A stretch of DNA of 64,000 bases, taken from NCBI GenBank assembly GCA_025330725.1, contig JAIWND010000025.1, forward strand, positions 347,992 to 411,991. The letters are read 5' to 3'. Below are positions 46,702 to 56,383 of this stretch, in pieces; position 1 is the stretch's first letter; every line of letters begins with the position of its first letter. Below the pieces are notes generated by a model. It worked only from the letters and a program-made list of their open reading frames with translations, did not search any database and was not told where the DNA came from. This DNA comes from Chlamydoabsidia padenii. Lineage: Eukaryota > Mucoromycota > Mucoromycetes > Mucorales > Cunninghamellaceae. The position numbers and the translations under genes are program-made.

Positions 46702-47779
46702 ATGTTGGCTTCAGCACTACCACCATCATTCACAACGACATTTGAACAATACTATGACTATGGAAGGACTTGTTTGGAACAGGCGGCGATTGCTATATTG
46801 AAGAAAGGAAGGATCCCTAAACACATTGGATTTATCTTGGATGGAAATAGACGTTTTGCCAAGAAAATGGGTGCTACCTCTACTCGCTTTGGACATTATG
46901 AAGGTTTAAAACAGTTGGAAAAGGTATGTTGATCTATTACCCCGTATCTTTTAATAACTAATCAGCTCTTTATCTTAGGTCCTGGAACGATGCATGCAAC
47001 TAGGAGTCCTTGAAATAACCGTCTATGCCTTCAGTATTGAAAACTTTAAACGATCCCAAGAAGAAGTAGATTACCTGATGCAGTTATTTAGGGAAACCTT
47101 TATGGACTATTGTGATAACAAGTAAGAAATGAATATCCCCCCCCCTTTAATTTACTAATATATATATATATATATCTATAGTAAATTTATCAAGACCAAT
47201 GATATATGTGTGCAATTCTTCGGCAACTTAGATCTACTACCTAAGGATGTTGCAGATCTGGCAAGACAGGTGATGGATCAAACAAGGAATAATAAACGGT
47301 AATGAAAATGATAAAGTCAAGTATAGAACACTAACATATTTCTTTCTCTTTCTCTCCTTTTAGTCGAACATTTAATATATGCTGTCCATACACCTCAAGG
47401 GATGAAATGACAACGGCGATCGAACGAAATATACATATGGTAGAAGAAGGGAAACTGAATTTAGAGTAAGTATAAGGGTCATAAGCAAAAAAGTAGGTAC
47501 ATTATTCTAATCTAATCTTTATCTTTTTATAATAGTGATATCAGTAAAGAAAGTATTGAACGTCATCTATCTACATCATTGATATCACCACTGGATATTC
47601 TTATACGTACATCTGGTGAAATACGACTCAGCGACTTTTTATTATACCAAGCAAGCAATGGCTGTCAAATACAATTCATCGATTGCTATTGGCCTGAATT
47701 CTCTCTTTGGCAATTGTTACCTATCTTGTTGGAATACCAAATATATGGTGACAATAAATACAATACAATAGATATTTAG
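46702..47779 (+). CDS. RER2: Dehydrodolichyl diphosphate synthase (cis-prenyltransferase)
   Basis: Predicted 275-aa cis-prenyltransferase that elongates farnesyl diphosphate to dolichol precursors for N-glycosylation. Exons 46702-46923, 46979-47121, 47182-47298, 47364-47465, 47536-47779. Family motifs are intact: [17 protein letters not shown] with the catalytic Asp, [60 protein letters not shown] and a final [14 protein letters not shown]. It lacks the C-terminal RXG of the Nus1/NgBR-partnered subunit that would mark the accessory protein, so it is the catalytic subunit. ATG 46702 is the first ATG; the frame extends upstream only into the leader. Confidence 0.95.
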
Positions 47780-47923
47780 ACTTTTTATTTATATATAGAA
47801 TACCATTGTTAACTAATTAATAAACTGAGTGTGGGTGGTGATGGCATTATTGATTTTACTTTGACCAAAAACCCAATGTGCAGGCCAAAAATAAATATTT
47901 TAAATCCCGTCGCACGCCTAAAT

Positions 47924-47962
<39 letters not shown>

Positions 47963-48113
47963 TCTCTCTTCTTTACTTTCCTCACTCTTACATTTATACT
48001 TTAAAAACAACAACTCGACCCATGGATGACACTTGTGAATGCAGCAACGATTATGGCAGACAAAGTGACAAACAAACTTGCAATCAACAACGCTTGTTAT
48101 CAGCAGTACAACC
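47780..48113. other. Leader-like sequence and 31-codon open frame
   Basis: This has the look of a gene start: a reverse near-copy TTTAAATCCCG at 47899-47909, an A-run of ~33 at 47925-47957, a CTCTCTCTCTTC pyrimidine tract, and a CCCATGG start context at 48020. The frame from that ATG encodes only 31 residues, Cys-containing (MDDTCECSNDYGRQSDKQTC), then stops at 48113-48115. Either a tiny gene, or the start of one cut off by rearrangement beside the transposon. Confidence 0.3.
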
Positions 48114-48760
48114 CTAATCTATTTGGTACTTTGCAGCAGACTTCTTCTCAGCAACATTAACAAGAACGGTAGTAATATGATTCACAAGGACGACAGGAAA
48201 TCTACCCTCAGGGGCTTGAATGGGTACAACAAAGAAGGTGGCACTCACGAAAATGAACATGTAATCAACCTCAAGAAACACAGGAACAAAGTGCTTACGA
48301 TGCTCACCAATAGAACGTGGAGGTGGACCAAGATGACGCTGGGGCGGTAGAGGGACAATAAGATGACTAGCGTATATCAACATCAATCTTTTTATGTAGA
48401 CGAATTGCCAACACCGAGTGAAAATATGGATCTCACCAAAGCATACTAAAATCCCGCCTTACGAAAACGGACCAACTTTTTAAAAAAGACACTCACCAAC
48501 AAGGTAATATGGGTGCGATCACTGGACGGAAACATGTGGACGAACAAGCTGCGTTTCTAAAATATAATAATGATTTGAACAACACACATTGATCAAGCCA
48601 ACCAACTATCATCGTCTGGAACAAGCGCTGAATAAGAAAGACTCGGGATGAAGACTGATGGTGAACGAATGGCCATCTCGATCAAGCCATTTTTGGTCTC
48701 AATACTGGATTGGATAATATCGGTTGGGGTTGATAGAATACGATAACTTGGTAGTTGATA
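48114..48760 (-). pseudogene. Coding-like fragments on the minus strand, gene not recognised
   Basis: Two stretches read like protein. About 48750-48600 gives NGLIEMAIRSPSVFIPSLSY..., with no upstream ATG. 48386-48114 gives HLIVPLPPQRHLGPPPRSIG... to FPVVLVNHITTVLVNVAEKK and a proper stop. Between them GTGAGT/TAG pairs could remove an intron (about 48494 to 48367), and a middle exon would encode KRSLFVHMFPSSDRTHITLL. The pieces do not join into one clean model, since a TGA interrupts the first block. I therefore call it a fragment or decayed gene. A reverse promoter-motif copy at 48446-48456 lies inside the putative intron. Confidence 0.3.
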
Positions 48761-49022
48761 GATTGTTTTATATTGGATGGAAATAAAGATACGACCTTTT
48801 TACACTTGTTTGTTGTAGGATGTTGCTATAAATGGATTTACCTGATACTGGTTCAACCCCCGACCAAACAATTAAATTACTCATTCATCATTGCTGCACC
48901 CCTTGCCATCAATATAAAATCAATTCTCCCTTGGACTAATAAAAAGGGCTCTTGTGCTTATAATGTAGTAGATGTGTAATACAGGTGGATGACTGAAAAG
49001 TGAATAATCAAGCAAATAGTTT

Positions 49023-49025
49023 TTC
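49023..49025. repeat. Left target-site duplication (TTC)
   Basis: TTC directly left of the CACTA terminus; identical to the three bases after the right terminus at 56016-56018. By itself three bases are weak evidence, but both copies abut the inverted termini exactly. Confidence 0.75.
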
Positions 49026-49038
49026 CACTACGGGAAAA
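49026..49038 (+). repeat. Left terminal inverted repeat of the CACTA element
   Basis: CACTACGGGAAAA, 13 bases, one mismatch (T/C at position 4) from the inverted right terminus. It begins with the CACTA signature that names the superfamily. Confidence 0.85.
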
Positions 49039-49049
49039 GTTGAAAATAT

Positions 49050-49099
49050 GATCCATATTGGATCCATATTGGATCCATATTTTGCTAAAATATGGATCA
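49050..49099. repeat. Left subterminal GATCCATATTG repeats
   Basis: Three tandem 11-bp copies of GATCCATATTG (the third ends in T) at 49050-49082, followed by an inverted copy AATATGGATC at ~49089-49098. The same unit recurs at the right end (55882-56001). Arrays like this are the transposase-binding subterminal regions of CACTA elements. Confidence 0.8.
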
Positions 49100-49110
49100 A
49101 ATGTGCCAGG

Positions 49111-49270
49111 CCGAGTGTAACGAGCAGAGTCTCTAATTGAAATGCAGCCACGCCCAGTGTAACTGGCAAAAAAAAGTTCAAATGCCGTTTTTTGCCCAGT
49201 GCAACTCATTAGAAAAAATTCACACACCGGTCTATGCCCAGTGTAATGACAGGCAAGCAGGGTGTAACTT
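49111..49270. repeat. Left subterminal array of degenerate ~42-bp repeats
   Basis: The core GCCCAGTGTAACT recurs as CCGAGTGTAAC (49111), GCCCAGTGTAACT (49152), GCCCAGTGCAACT (49194), GCCCAGTGTAATG (49236) and AGGGTGTAACT (~49259). The first four are spaced 41-42 bases apart. I did not find a comparable array at the right end, so the two ends appear asymmetric. Confidence 0.7.
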
Positions 49271-49929
49271 GCAGTGATGTCGTTTAAGCCGAATACTACT
49301 CAAAGTAGGACCAACATTGTATCATGGAACAAGGAGAACCTTTCTTTTCAGAACGAAAAGTTTTTTTTATAAACTCTAAAAAGTTTTTTCAAAAAAAAAA
49401 GTAGCCCCAATTAATCAATAGTGTGAATAGCAGTGTTGATATACATTAGAATAGTAGTGGTAATACATATTGATGTTATCAAGACTAATCATTATTTTAT
49501 TAAGATATTGCAATATATAACATTTAAATAATACTACAGAGATAAAGAGCTATAACTAGTGGGAGGGGTATCTAATGTGTGAGATGTAAGTAGGGATCCC
49601 AGCAGAGTACCAAGTGTTGCAAGGATGTCCAGCATTACCTACAAAGACAAAGTCATTCAAAGGAAGGAAAATGAGAGGTCTAGTGTGATTCTGATTTACT
49701 TCACCACTACTCCAGTCCCTGTGTTTTGTTTACTCTAGATTACCTTTTACTTTGCTTGTCCATTGCCCGGTGTTTGCATGATCATGATGAAAAGTGAAGG
49801 AAAGGAAAAGAAGGAAGACAAAAAAAGGAGGCGCGGCCCCATTTAAAAAAAAAAAAAAAAACGGAAATTGAATTTTACTTTATTAACATAAAAAGGAGTT
49901 TGAATTCATGCATGTAAGTTATTCAAGAA

Positions 49930-50873
49930 TCAAACCCTTCTTTTCTTTGAAGGTCCTGCTGCCATGACATCAGGAGGTCCCTTGGTTTTTGTTGCTGTTG
50001 TTGTTGCTGGTGTTGTTGCTGGTGTTGTTGCCTTTCTTGATCTTGGCTGGGAAGGTCCCGGTGTGCTGCGCACTTCAACAGGGGTGAGACATACAAGGTC
50101 AGGGGAAGGTTCCCGGTCACTGGCCGTGTATACAGAAGATGGGGTGGGGGAGGCACCACTATTTTTTTCAAAAAAAAAAAAAAAAGTCAGCATTGACGTT
50201 GTCGGTTTTACACTACTTACTACGCAGCTTCCATGAGAGATGTCATACTAGCAGTTTCATCCATGTCATGCTGAGGACCCTTGTTTACCCGAGTCCTTTT
50301 GGCGTTCTTGATTCTGATCGAGAACAGCCGTTTTGCGATCCAATCGCGGGAGCACTGGCCAAGGTAAACACCAATTTGATTGGCACTTGCCGTCAATTCA
50401 CTGACCATTCTTTTTTGCATGATCTTGTTCAAGTTCTTCCACGACATGGTTGGATTTCCTTCTTGATCAGGCACGTACGAAGATGGTGGAATCTTTTCGA
50501 CGATGTCCTCCACCCAGGCTGTTAGACTATCATATGCCCCTTCAATTTCTTCTTCTGTTTTTTCTTGCCCATCTTCGCGCGGGTTTCTCCTCCAATGTTG
50601 GCGGATGAGACCGATAACCACTTCCTTGAACTGGGGTTGACCACGACCTTGCTTCATTGGAGGTATTTTGACAAGATTGAGAGGAGCAGCTACTTCACCA
50701 GTAGAACGAGTTAAAGACAATTCGTTGGCGACAGTATTTTGGGCTATACTAGAAATATCGCCTTCCATTTGCTCCAATCTATCACCCTGTTCAGCCAGTT
50801 TTGCATAAATGATAGCACAAACGGCGGTGGATGGATCTTGGTGGTTTGCTGTCGCGCTGTTGTTGGGTCTCAT
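49930..50873 (-). CDS. Second protein of the CACTA element (candidate TnpA-like accessory protein)
   Basis: Predicted 293-aa protein from two exons (50873-50221, 50158-49930). The first exon starts MRPNNSATANHQDPSTA and contains a helical region (KLAEQGDRLEQMEGDISSIA), then a compact block with KEVVIGLIRQHWRRNPRE and WVEDIVEKIPPSS. The second exon is Pro/Thr-rich, with TTPATTPATTTATKTK, and ends AAGPSKKRRV, a classic basic nuclear localisation signal. No known domain is recognised. It lies inside the element, divergent from the transposase with 311 bp between start codons. In plant En/Spm a second protein (TnpA) binds subterminal repeats; by position and predicted nuclear location this could be an analogue, which is inference. 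Host-gene capture is the alternative. Confidence 0.7.
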
Positions 50874-51184
50874 GGGGAAAAACAAATGAATTAAAGAGTC
50901 AAAGTAAAGGAAAGAGTAAAAGTAAAGAAAAGAGTAAAGAAAAGAAAAGAGTAAAAGTAAAGATAAGATAGAAACTGAATGATTATTGAACCCTGATTAA
51001 GGTTGTAGCGGGATTTGAAACCCCCTTTTTTGTCTTCTCAGATTTCTTTCTTCTTTTACTTTTATTTTTTGTTCTTTACTCTTTACTCTTCACTTTTTAC
51101 TTTTTACTCTTTGCTCTTTGCTTTTTTTTTTTTATTTACTCTTTGCTCTTTACTCTTTAACTTTATCTTTACCTCTCGAATACT
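50874..51184. promoter_or_regulatory. Bidirectional promoter inside the CACTA element
   Basis: It is flanked by mirror-image leaders: a purine tract at 50885-50970 (AAAGAGTAAAAGTAAAG repeats, i.e. CTTTACTCTTT leader of the minus-strand gene) and a pyrimidine tract at 51055-51175 (TTTACTCTTTACTCTT repeats) for the transposase. Between them is one exact CGGGATTTGAA at 51009-51019, the same motif found at host promoters. Confidence 0.65.
51009..51019 (+). promoter_or_regulatory. Exact CGGGATTTGAA motif inside the transposon
   Basis: Central in the bidirectional promoter of the CACTA element, 136 bp and 166 bp from the two start codons. Confidence 0.55.
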
Positions 51185-52390
51185 ATGGCCGGTCCTTTTA
51201 AATGCAGTTGTAACTTGTCATTTCAGAAAAAGTCTATTCTACGAAAGCATGTGGCAATATGCTCACGTCTTCGTGGTCAACGATTATTTAATGTTGTTGG
51301 TAAGAAAAAACAGAATGCAATAAACTTCGGATTGGTATACTTAGGTACGGACACAACAATTACTTCTTTATAATAGGAAATCGCGGGAACGTGAATGAAA
51401 CTGCTACAGCTGGTCGGGAATCCGTCTTGAACGATCAACCTGACATCGATATGGACGATGGTGGCGAATGGGACAACGGTAGTGGTGAATTGGGTAACGA
51501 TGATGGAAACCAAAGTAAGACAGTAAATAATCCAGTGGTAAAGATGTCAGCTAGAAAGCAATACTAATCTTTGTATTTTTATAGCTGGTGGTAGCATGGA
51601 TGTGGATATGCTGGAATCTGGTGGAATGCTTGACCCCGAAACAGCTATGGCCACTGATCTCTATGAAATATCAAAAGCACATGGTATACCCAGGGCAGGT
51701 TTTGAAGCAATCCTAAACCGTGTTAACCTTTACAACATGGAAAAATTTGGTAAGGCAAAAAAAGAAAGAGAGAGAAAGATCATACATAGACTTACAATGT
51801 TCGATATACTGCTTCGTAGGATCAGATGCCGTACACTTACCTTCTTCGTACCTATGTCGCAAACGTCTTCTGGAAACCTCTCAGGTGACATTTACAAAGT
51901 ACGATGCTTGTGTCAATGGATGCCGGATGTATTTGGACGACGACCCATCAGCCCCCAAGTCTACCAAGTGTATTTGCAAATTATGTAAGAAGCAATCTCT
52001 TCTTCAACCTCCTGTGCTCTGTGGATCTTCACGGTATAATGAATTTGGATCTCCAAACTCATCTGTCTCTGTTGTTTCCGTCGAATCATTTTTGAAAGCA
52101 AAGCTTGCTAACAAGGTGACTAGACAGCAATATATGTATAGACACCAACGACAAAACAGCAGCAACAACTTGAACGATATTTTTGATGGTACTGTCTACA
52201 AGAATTTGGTGAAAGCTGGTGAATTCAATAACGAACACGACGTCGCCATTGGATTATCATTGGATTCATTTAAACCATTTGACAACGACAATCACTATGC
52301 AACAATGGTGAATATGGTGGTTTATAATATCCATCCAGCACAAAGGTAAAATAAAATAAAATGTGATTCTCGGTGCATTAAATGATGGAT

Positions 52391-52428
<38 letters not shown>

Positions 52429-52834
52429 AAAAAACTAATCCCATCCTTCTTTCCTTTTTTTGTTTTTGTTTTGAAGATATAAACGCCATAACATGGTTAA
52501 CCTGATGATTATTCCTGCGACTCACAAGCTGTGCGAACAAGACACCTTCCTTCAACCACTGTTCAACGAACTCCAACAACTTGGTAATGATGGGATGGAT
52601 GTATTGACTGAAGACAAGGGCGTTATCCGTGCAAAGGTTATTGTCTTGACATTTACTGGTGATCTCCCCGCTGTCGCTTCCCTGATCAATCATAAAGGTC
52701 ACGGTAGCTATTATGGATGCCGTATGTGTGAAGTGTATGGCGAACACTCCACTGGGATGTACTTTCGTGGTTTGGCGACAAACTATAAGATGCGGGAAAT
52801 TGAATCCTATAGGTACCAACAATATACTGTAAGT

Positions 52835-52879
<45 letters not shown>

Positions 52880-54137
52880 AGAGAGGGTTGTAACTAAAAG
52901 TGTATACTTATTCCTTACATTTATTGTCTGAAATCTAGCTGGGTATTAAACGAAGTGCTGTCTCCTTCTTCCCTCACTTTACTGGACCATCATTCTTTGG
53001 TATCGATGAACTTCACCTTCTTGGCCAGGGTCTTGCACGAAAAATTATGAACTACTTCCTGCCACCATCAGACAAACAATGTATGATGACTCGACCCGAC
53101 TCTTCTTCTCACACCAGGCAATCATATCCATTCAACTTAGACAACTTGGATATACGCCAAATTGGTCAGGATATGGCAGCTCCCAGTGACAGTATTCCTG
53201 CTACCCATTTTGATGGTGATTGGACGGATATCGTGAAGCGATCAGGGCGCGCGGTGGATTGGCTTGTTTTTTTGATGTATGTGCTGCCAGCAATGGTGGT
53301 GCCTCATCTAGTATCGAAAACATCGAAAGCTGTAATGAATAACCTGGTAATCGCCTGCCATATGTGCCTCAGCTGGGAAATTCGTCCTGGTGACATTGAA
53401 TTTATTCACTGGTAAGTTACTTTAATGTCTCCTGTAATGTCAATGCATTTTGGATTAACTTTTTTTTTTCCTGGTGGTTGGGTGTGTAGGGCCATCAACA
53501 AATACCATGGCTATCTCGAAACAAATGTAGCTAACGGCAATATCAAAAAAAAATGTCAATCAGCCACGACACACTACCTCGGCCATATGGCCTTTATAAT
53601 CAAATCTCAAGGTCCAATGCCCGCTTACTCATGTCGATCACTGGAACGATCAATTGGTTTCTGTAAAAAAGAAAACTTGTCGTTGTCGCGTCCTGGTGCC
53701 AGTCTGCGTAAGTAAAAGCTTTATCTATTCTCAGACTAAAAATTACCCCCAATTACTAACACATGTATTAACTTTGTATCTTGGACCTACTATAGAAAAG
53801 TATGTGGAAACTCAACTCGTTTTGAACTATCGTACAGCACTGGACAATGCAAATGAAGATTTGACCAAATTCGATGGCAATGTTGTTTTTGCGGGTACAC
53901 CAACATCTAAAGCGCCAACAAATACAACAGAAGCTTTTATCCGTCGAGGACTGGCCAAGTATTTTATAAGATCTGGAGTACCTAATGTCTCTGGAAACTC
54001 ATATACTCGGTCTTTCTTCAAGAAAATGCAACGCGATGGAAAAGTATTCACAAGTACATGGTTGCGTCCTAATGAACCAGCTGTTGTCTCGATATCTTTC
54101 CCTTCAAATGAATTGTATCAAAAGCGTTGGTAAGTTC

Positions 54138-54178
<41 letters not shown>

Positions 54179-54582
54179 CGAGAGAAGGGATTTACTAACT
54201 TGAATGTTGCGTCTACTTATCCAACTTTAGCTTCTTTGGTCTTGTGCAGTTTTACTGTAACATATCTTACGATGGGCGAAGTTTTGATTTGGCAGCAGTA
54301 AAAGCTTTGCGTAAAGTTGATCAAGACCAGAAGTGTCTCCGGGGTGCTCTCCATGATGAACATGTTGATGGTCGGCTCTACCCTGTGTGGTCTTACAATA
54401 ACAATGGTAAGCAGAACGTCCACGACAAGTTGATATTCATCGATACAAACCAAATTATCGACGCTGTGGCCACTCCTCCTGAAACCAAGGATGTAACAAT
54501 TAGACATCTCATCACCCCCAAGCAATTCATCTGGGAATACAAGGTAGTAAGTAACAAAGACCTCTTCCAACTATATGCCTGA
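51185..54582 (+). CDS. Tnp2-family transposase of the CACTA element
   Basis: Predicted 890-aa transposase. Exons: 51185-51299, 51377-51514, 51585-51749, 51820-52345, 52477-52828, 52939-53411, 53490-53707, 53796-54129, 54231-54582; 2,673 coding bases with no stop. A Cys/His-rich N-terminus (FKCSCNLSFQKKSILRKHVA) resembles a divergent C2H2 finger. The core matches Tnp2 (Transposase_21): IGLSLDSFKPFDNDNHYATM with the first likely catalytic Asp, HNMVNLMIIPATHK, VLTFTGDLPAVASLINHKGH with a second Asp, then a CRMC zinc pair. The final acidic residue cannot be fixed by eye. The C-terminal DEHVDGRLYPVWSYNNN block is unassigned. Two introns carry A-runs of ~37-43 directly after the donor. No truncation is seen, so activity is possible. 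Confidence 0.88.
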
Positions 54583-55860
54583 ACCCCTTTTTTAATCCCC
54601 GCTTGATCACTTTTTTATTTACTTCATTCACTTTTTTAAAAAACCACTCTCTTTTACTTTCTTCATCTTTTTTTTTTTTTTTTTTTTTTTCCATCATCCT
54701 TTTTTTTTTTTTTTACATCGTCTCTTCTCTTATATACAAATGTAATAACTCTTAAACTTTGCTCTTAACATACTCTCCTTTACGTTGTGGTCTACATTGC
54801 TCCTATCATCAGGCTCTTCCATGATTCCTTCCATGGCTTCGTCATGGGCTTATCATTTCCTTTGGTAAACTCTTAACTTTGTGATGCGAACCCTGGTAAG
54901 AAACTAGCTCTACTTTTGCGCACTAATTAAATATATCTTTCTTTGCTGTATAGGTTGTTGCTCATCTGGCATTGGCATGAAGGTATGAATGTAAGGAAAA
55001 AATCATGTTTGTGCTATTACGTATACTAATTGACCTACCTTTTTAATAGTTTCCATTGGTTTCTCCTGACTGCCCCCGAGGTAAATAAAAGATAAGGGAA
55101 CAATATACAAGGCATGTTGATGTTATACTAATATCTTTTTGTTTGTCTTAGTTATCAGGTTGCCCTTCTTGAAGAAAAAGAACACTGTCATGGTCATGAA
55201 AAAAGGTAATCACTTTAATCACTCAATACTCGCTTAAGATACTCATCCACCCTTAAGTAGGAATCAAGCTGTAGGTCAATAAAGATGATAATCCTCCCTC
55301 TTGCTTAACGATGGTATTCAAACTGCCTGATCGCTGTTAATACAGGTAAAAGATCTTGCCGTTGCTCCTTTCGTCTTTTTTTTTTTTTTTTTTTCTTTTC
55401 TTTTAGATGATGGTACCTCTCCTTGTTAACGATAATGCTCAAGCTAACTGGTGATGCTCCTCGAACCTAATGATGATGATGTTGCCACCACTTTCCAACT
55501 GATGCTGCTACCGTTTGCCAACTGATTCTTATAGTTACAATCACACAATAACGTATACTATAGTTTAACGATAGTATAGTAATGATATAGCAATAGTATA
55601 GTATAGTATAGTATAGTATAGCAATATCCTTTTTTTTTTTTTTTTTTTTGTTCACATCATCCAATAAACGGAACGTTTGAAACTAATTTTTTACTAATGG
55701 GGTTACGTATGGAACTGTATGGAAGGTTTTTCGGGTCGTATACAGTCCAATGAACCATCAGTATGTATATGTTGTGTTCAAAACTTAATGTTGTGTTCAG
55801 AGCTTAATGTTGTATTTATAGTATAATGGGGGGTAGATGGGAAAAAAAAAAAAAAAAAAA
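54583..55860. other. 3' part of the CACTA element, splice-site-rich, no clear coding gene
   Basis: Downstream of the transposase stop. It holds T-rich stretches at 54669-54690 and 54701-54714, then repeated donor/acceptor pairs that would define very short exons near 54953-54983, 55050-55080 and 55151-55205. An ATG at ~54821 would give only MIPSMASSWAYHFLWLLLIW plus ten residues before a stop. A TATAG pentamer repeat (TATAGTATAGTATAG) lies at 55595-55622, and T- and A-runs at 55631-55648 and 55842-55862. Possibly a spliced 3' UTR or non-coding transcript. Confidence 0.4.
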
Positions 55861-55881
55861 AACGACCAATGAAATTTTTTG

Positions 55882-56001
55882 AAATATGGATCAATATGGC
55901 TCATTTATGGATATTTTGATTTGAAATGATCCATATTTTAATATGGATCAAACCTTAATTTAAGCCCAGTTTTGATCCATAATGATCCATATTGATCCAT
56001 A
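55882..56001. repeat. Right subterminal GATCCAT repeats
   Basis: GATCCATATT units in both orientations: AATATGGATC near 55884, GATCCATATT at 55928, AATATGGATC at 55940, GATCCAT at 55974, 55984 and 55994. This mirrors the left-end array and supports the element boundary. Confidence 0.8.
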
Positions 56002-56002
56002 T

Positions 56003-56015
56003 TTTTCCCGTGGTG
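56003..56015 (-). repeat. Right terminal inverted repeat of the CACTA element
   Basis: TTTTCCCGTGGTG; reverse complement CACCACGGGAAAA pairs with the left end except for one base. TTC (56016-56018) follows directly. Confidence 0.85.
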
Positions 56016-56069
56016 TTCAACTCCGACTTTGTGCTTTATATAAAATGTTTCAATTTTCGCATCGTAGAA

Positions 56070-56142
56070 GCCACCTTAGCTCAGTTGGCAGAGCGTTCGC
56101 CTTGTAAGCGAAAGGTCATTGGTTCGATTCCGGTAGGTGGCA
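56070..56142 (+). tRNA. tRNA-Thr (anticodon UGU)
   Basis: A 73-nt cloverleaf without intron. The acceptor stem GCCACCT/AGGTGGC pairs perfectly, discriminator A. The D-arm is GCTC AGTTGGCA GAGC. The anticodon stem TTCGC/GCGAA encloses loop CTTGTAA, anticodon TGT (UGU), reading ACA. The T-arm is ATTGG TTCGATT CCGGT. Internal A box (TAGCTCAGTTGGCA) and B box (GGTTCGATTCC) are present, and a T-run follows at 56149-56154 as the Pol III terminator. The CACTA element ends 54 bp upstream. Confidence 0.97.
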
Positions 56143-56182
56143 CTTTCCTTTTTTGCGCTATGTTAATCGGGGATTCAAATTA

Positions 56183-56193
56183 TTCAAATCCCG
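56183..56193 (-). promoter_or_regulatory. Exact CGGGATTTGAA motif (reverse)
   Basis: About 40 bp downstream of the tRNA-Thr gene; CGGGGATT lies just upstream, making a near-palindrome. Confidence 0.45.
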
Positions 56194-56383
56194 TTCGCGC
56201 ATTTCTGTTTCTCTCTCTTCCTTGTTGCGGCTATATGTGGTATGAGTATAGGCAACAAGAGTAAGGATAAGTAGGTTTGAAGTAATAAAAGTAGTGAGCA
56301 CCAGAATCTTTTTGGGTAAGATTCAACCTTTTGAATGTACTTGTCAAATAAGAGGGAGAGAGAGATAATCCCAAAACGGTGTC

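Larger units (their letters stand above)
49026..56015. mobile_element. CACTA (En/Spm-like) DNA transposon, apparently complete
   Basis: A 6,990-bp element. The left end is CACTACGGGAAAA (49026-49038); the right end is TTTTCCCGTGGTG (56003-56015), whose reverse complement CACCACGGGAAAA matches 12 of 13 bases. The flanks 49023-49025 and 56016-56018 are both TTC, a 3-bp target duplication as expected for CACTA elements. Subterminal GATCCATATT repeats in both orientations lie inside each end. The element encodes a Tnp2-family transposase (51185-54582, +) and a divergent second protein (49930-50873, -). The transposase frame is open over nine exons, so the copy may be autonomous. The family also resembles fungal Plavaka-type elements; the CACTA terminus and 3-bp duplication favour the CACTA label. 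Confidence 0.88.

Noticed and set aside
51015..51323. Phe/Leu-rich 102-codon frame before the transposase
   Set aside because: It is the pyrimidine leader (TTTACTCTTT repeats) read in frame.
55992..56264. 90-codon frame over the tRNA
   Set aside because: The protein-like stretch TLAQLAERSPCKRK is the translated tRNA-Thr gene.
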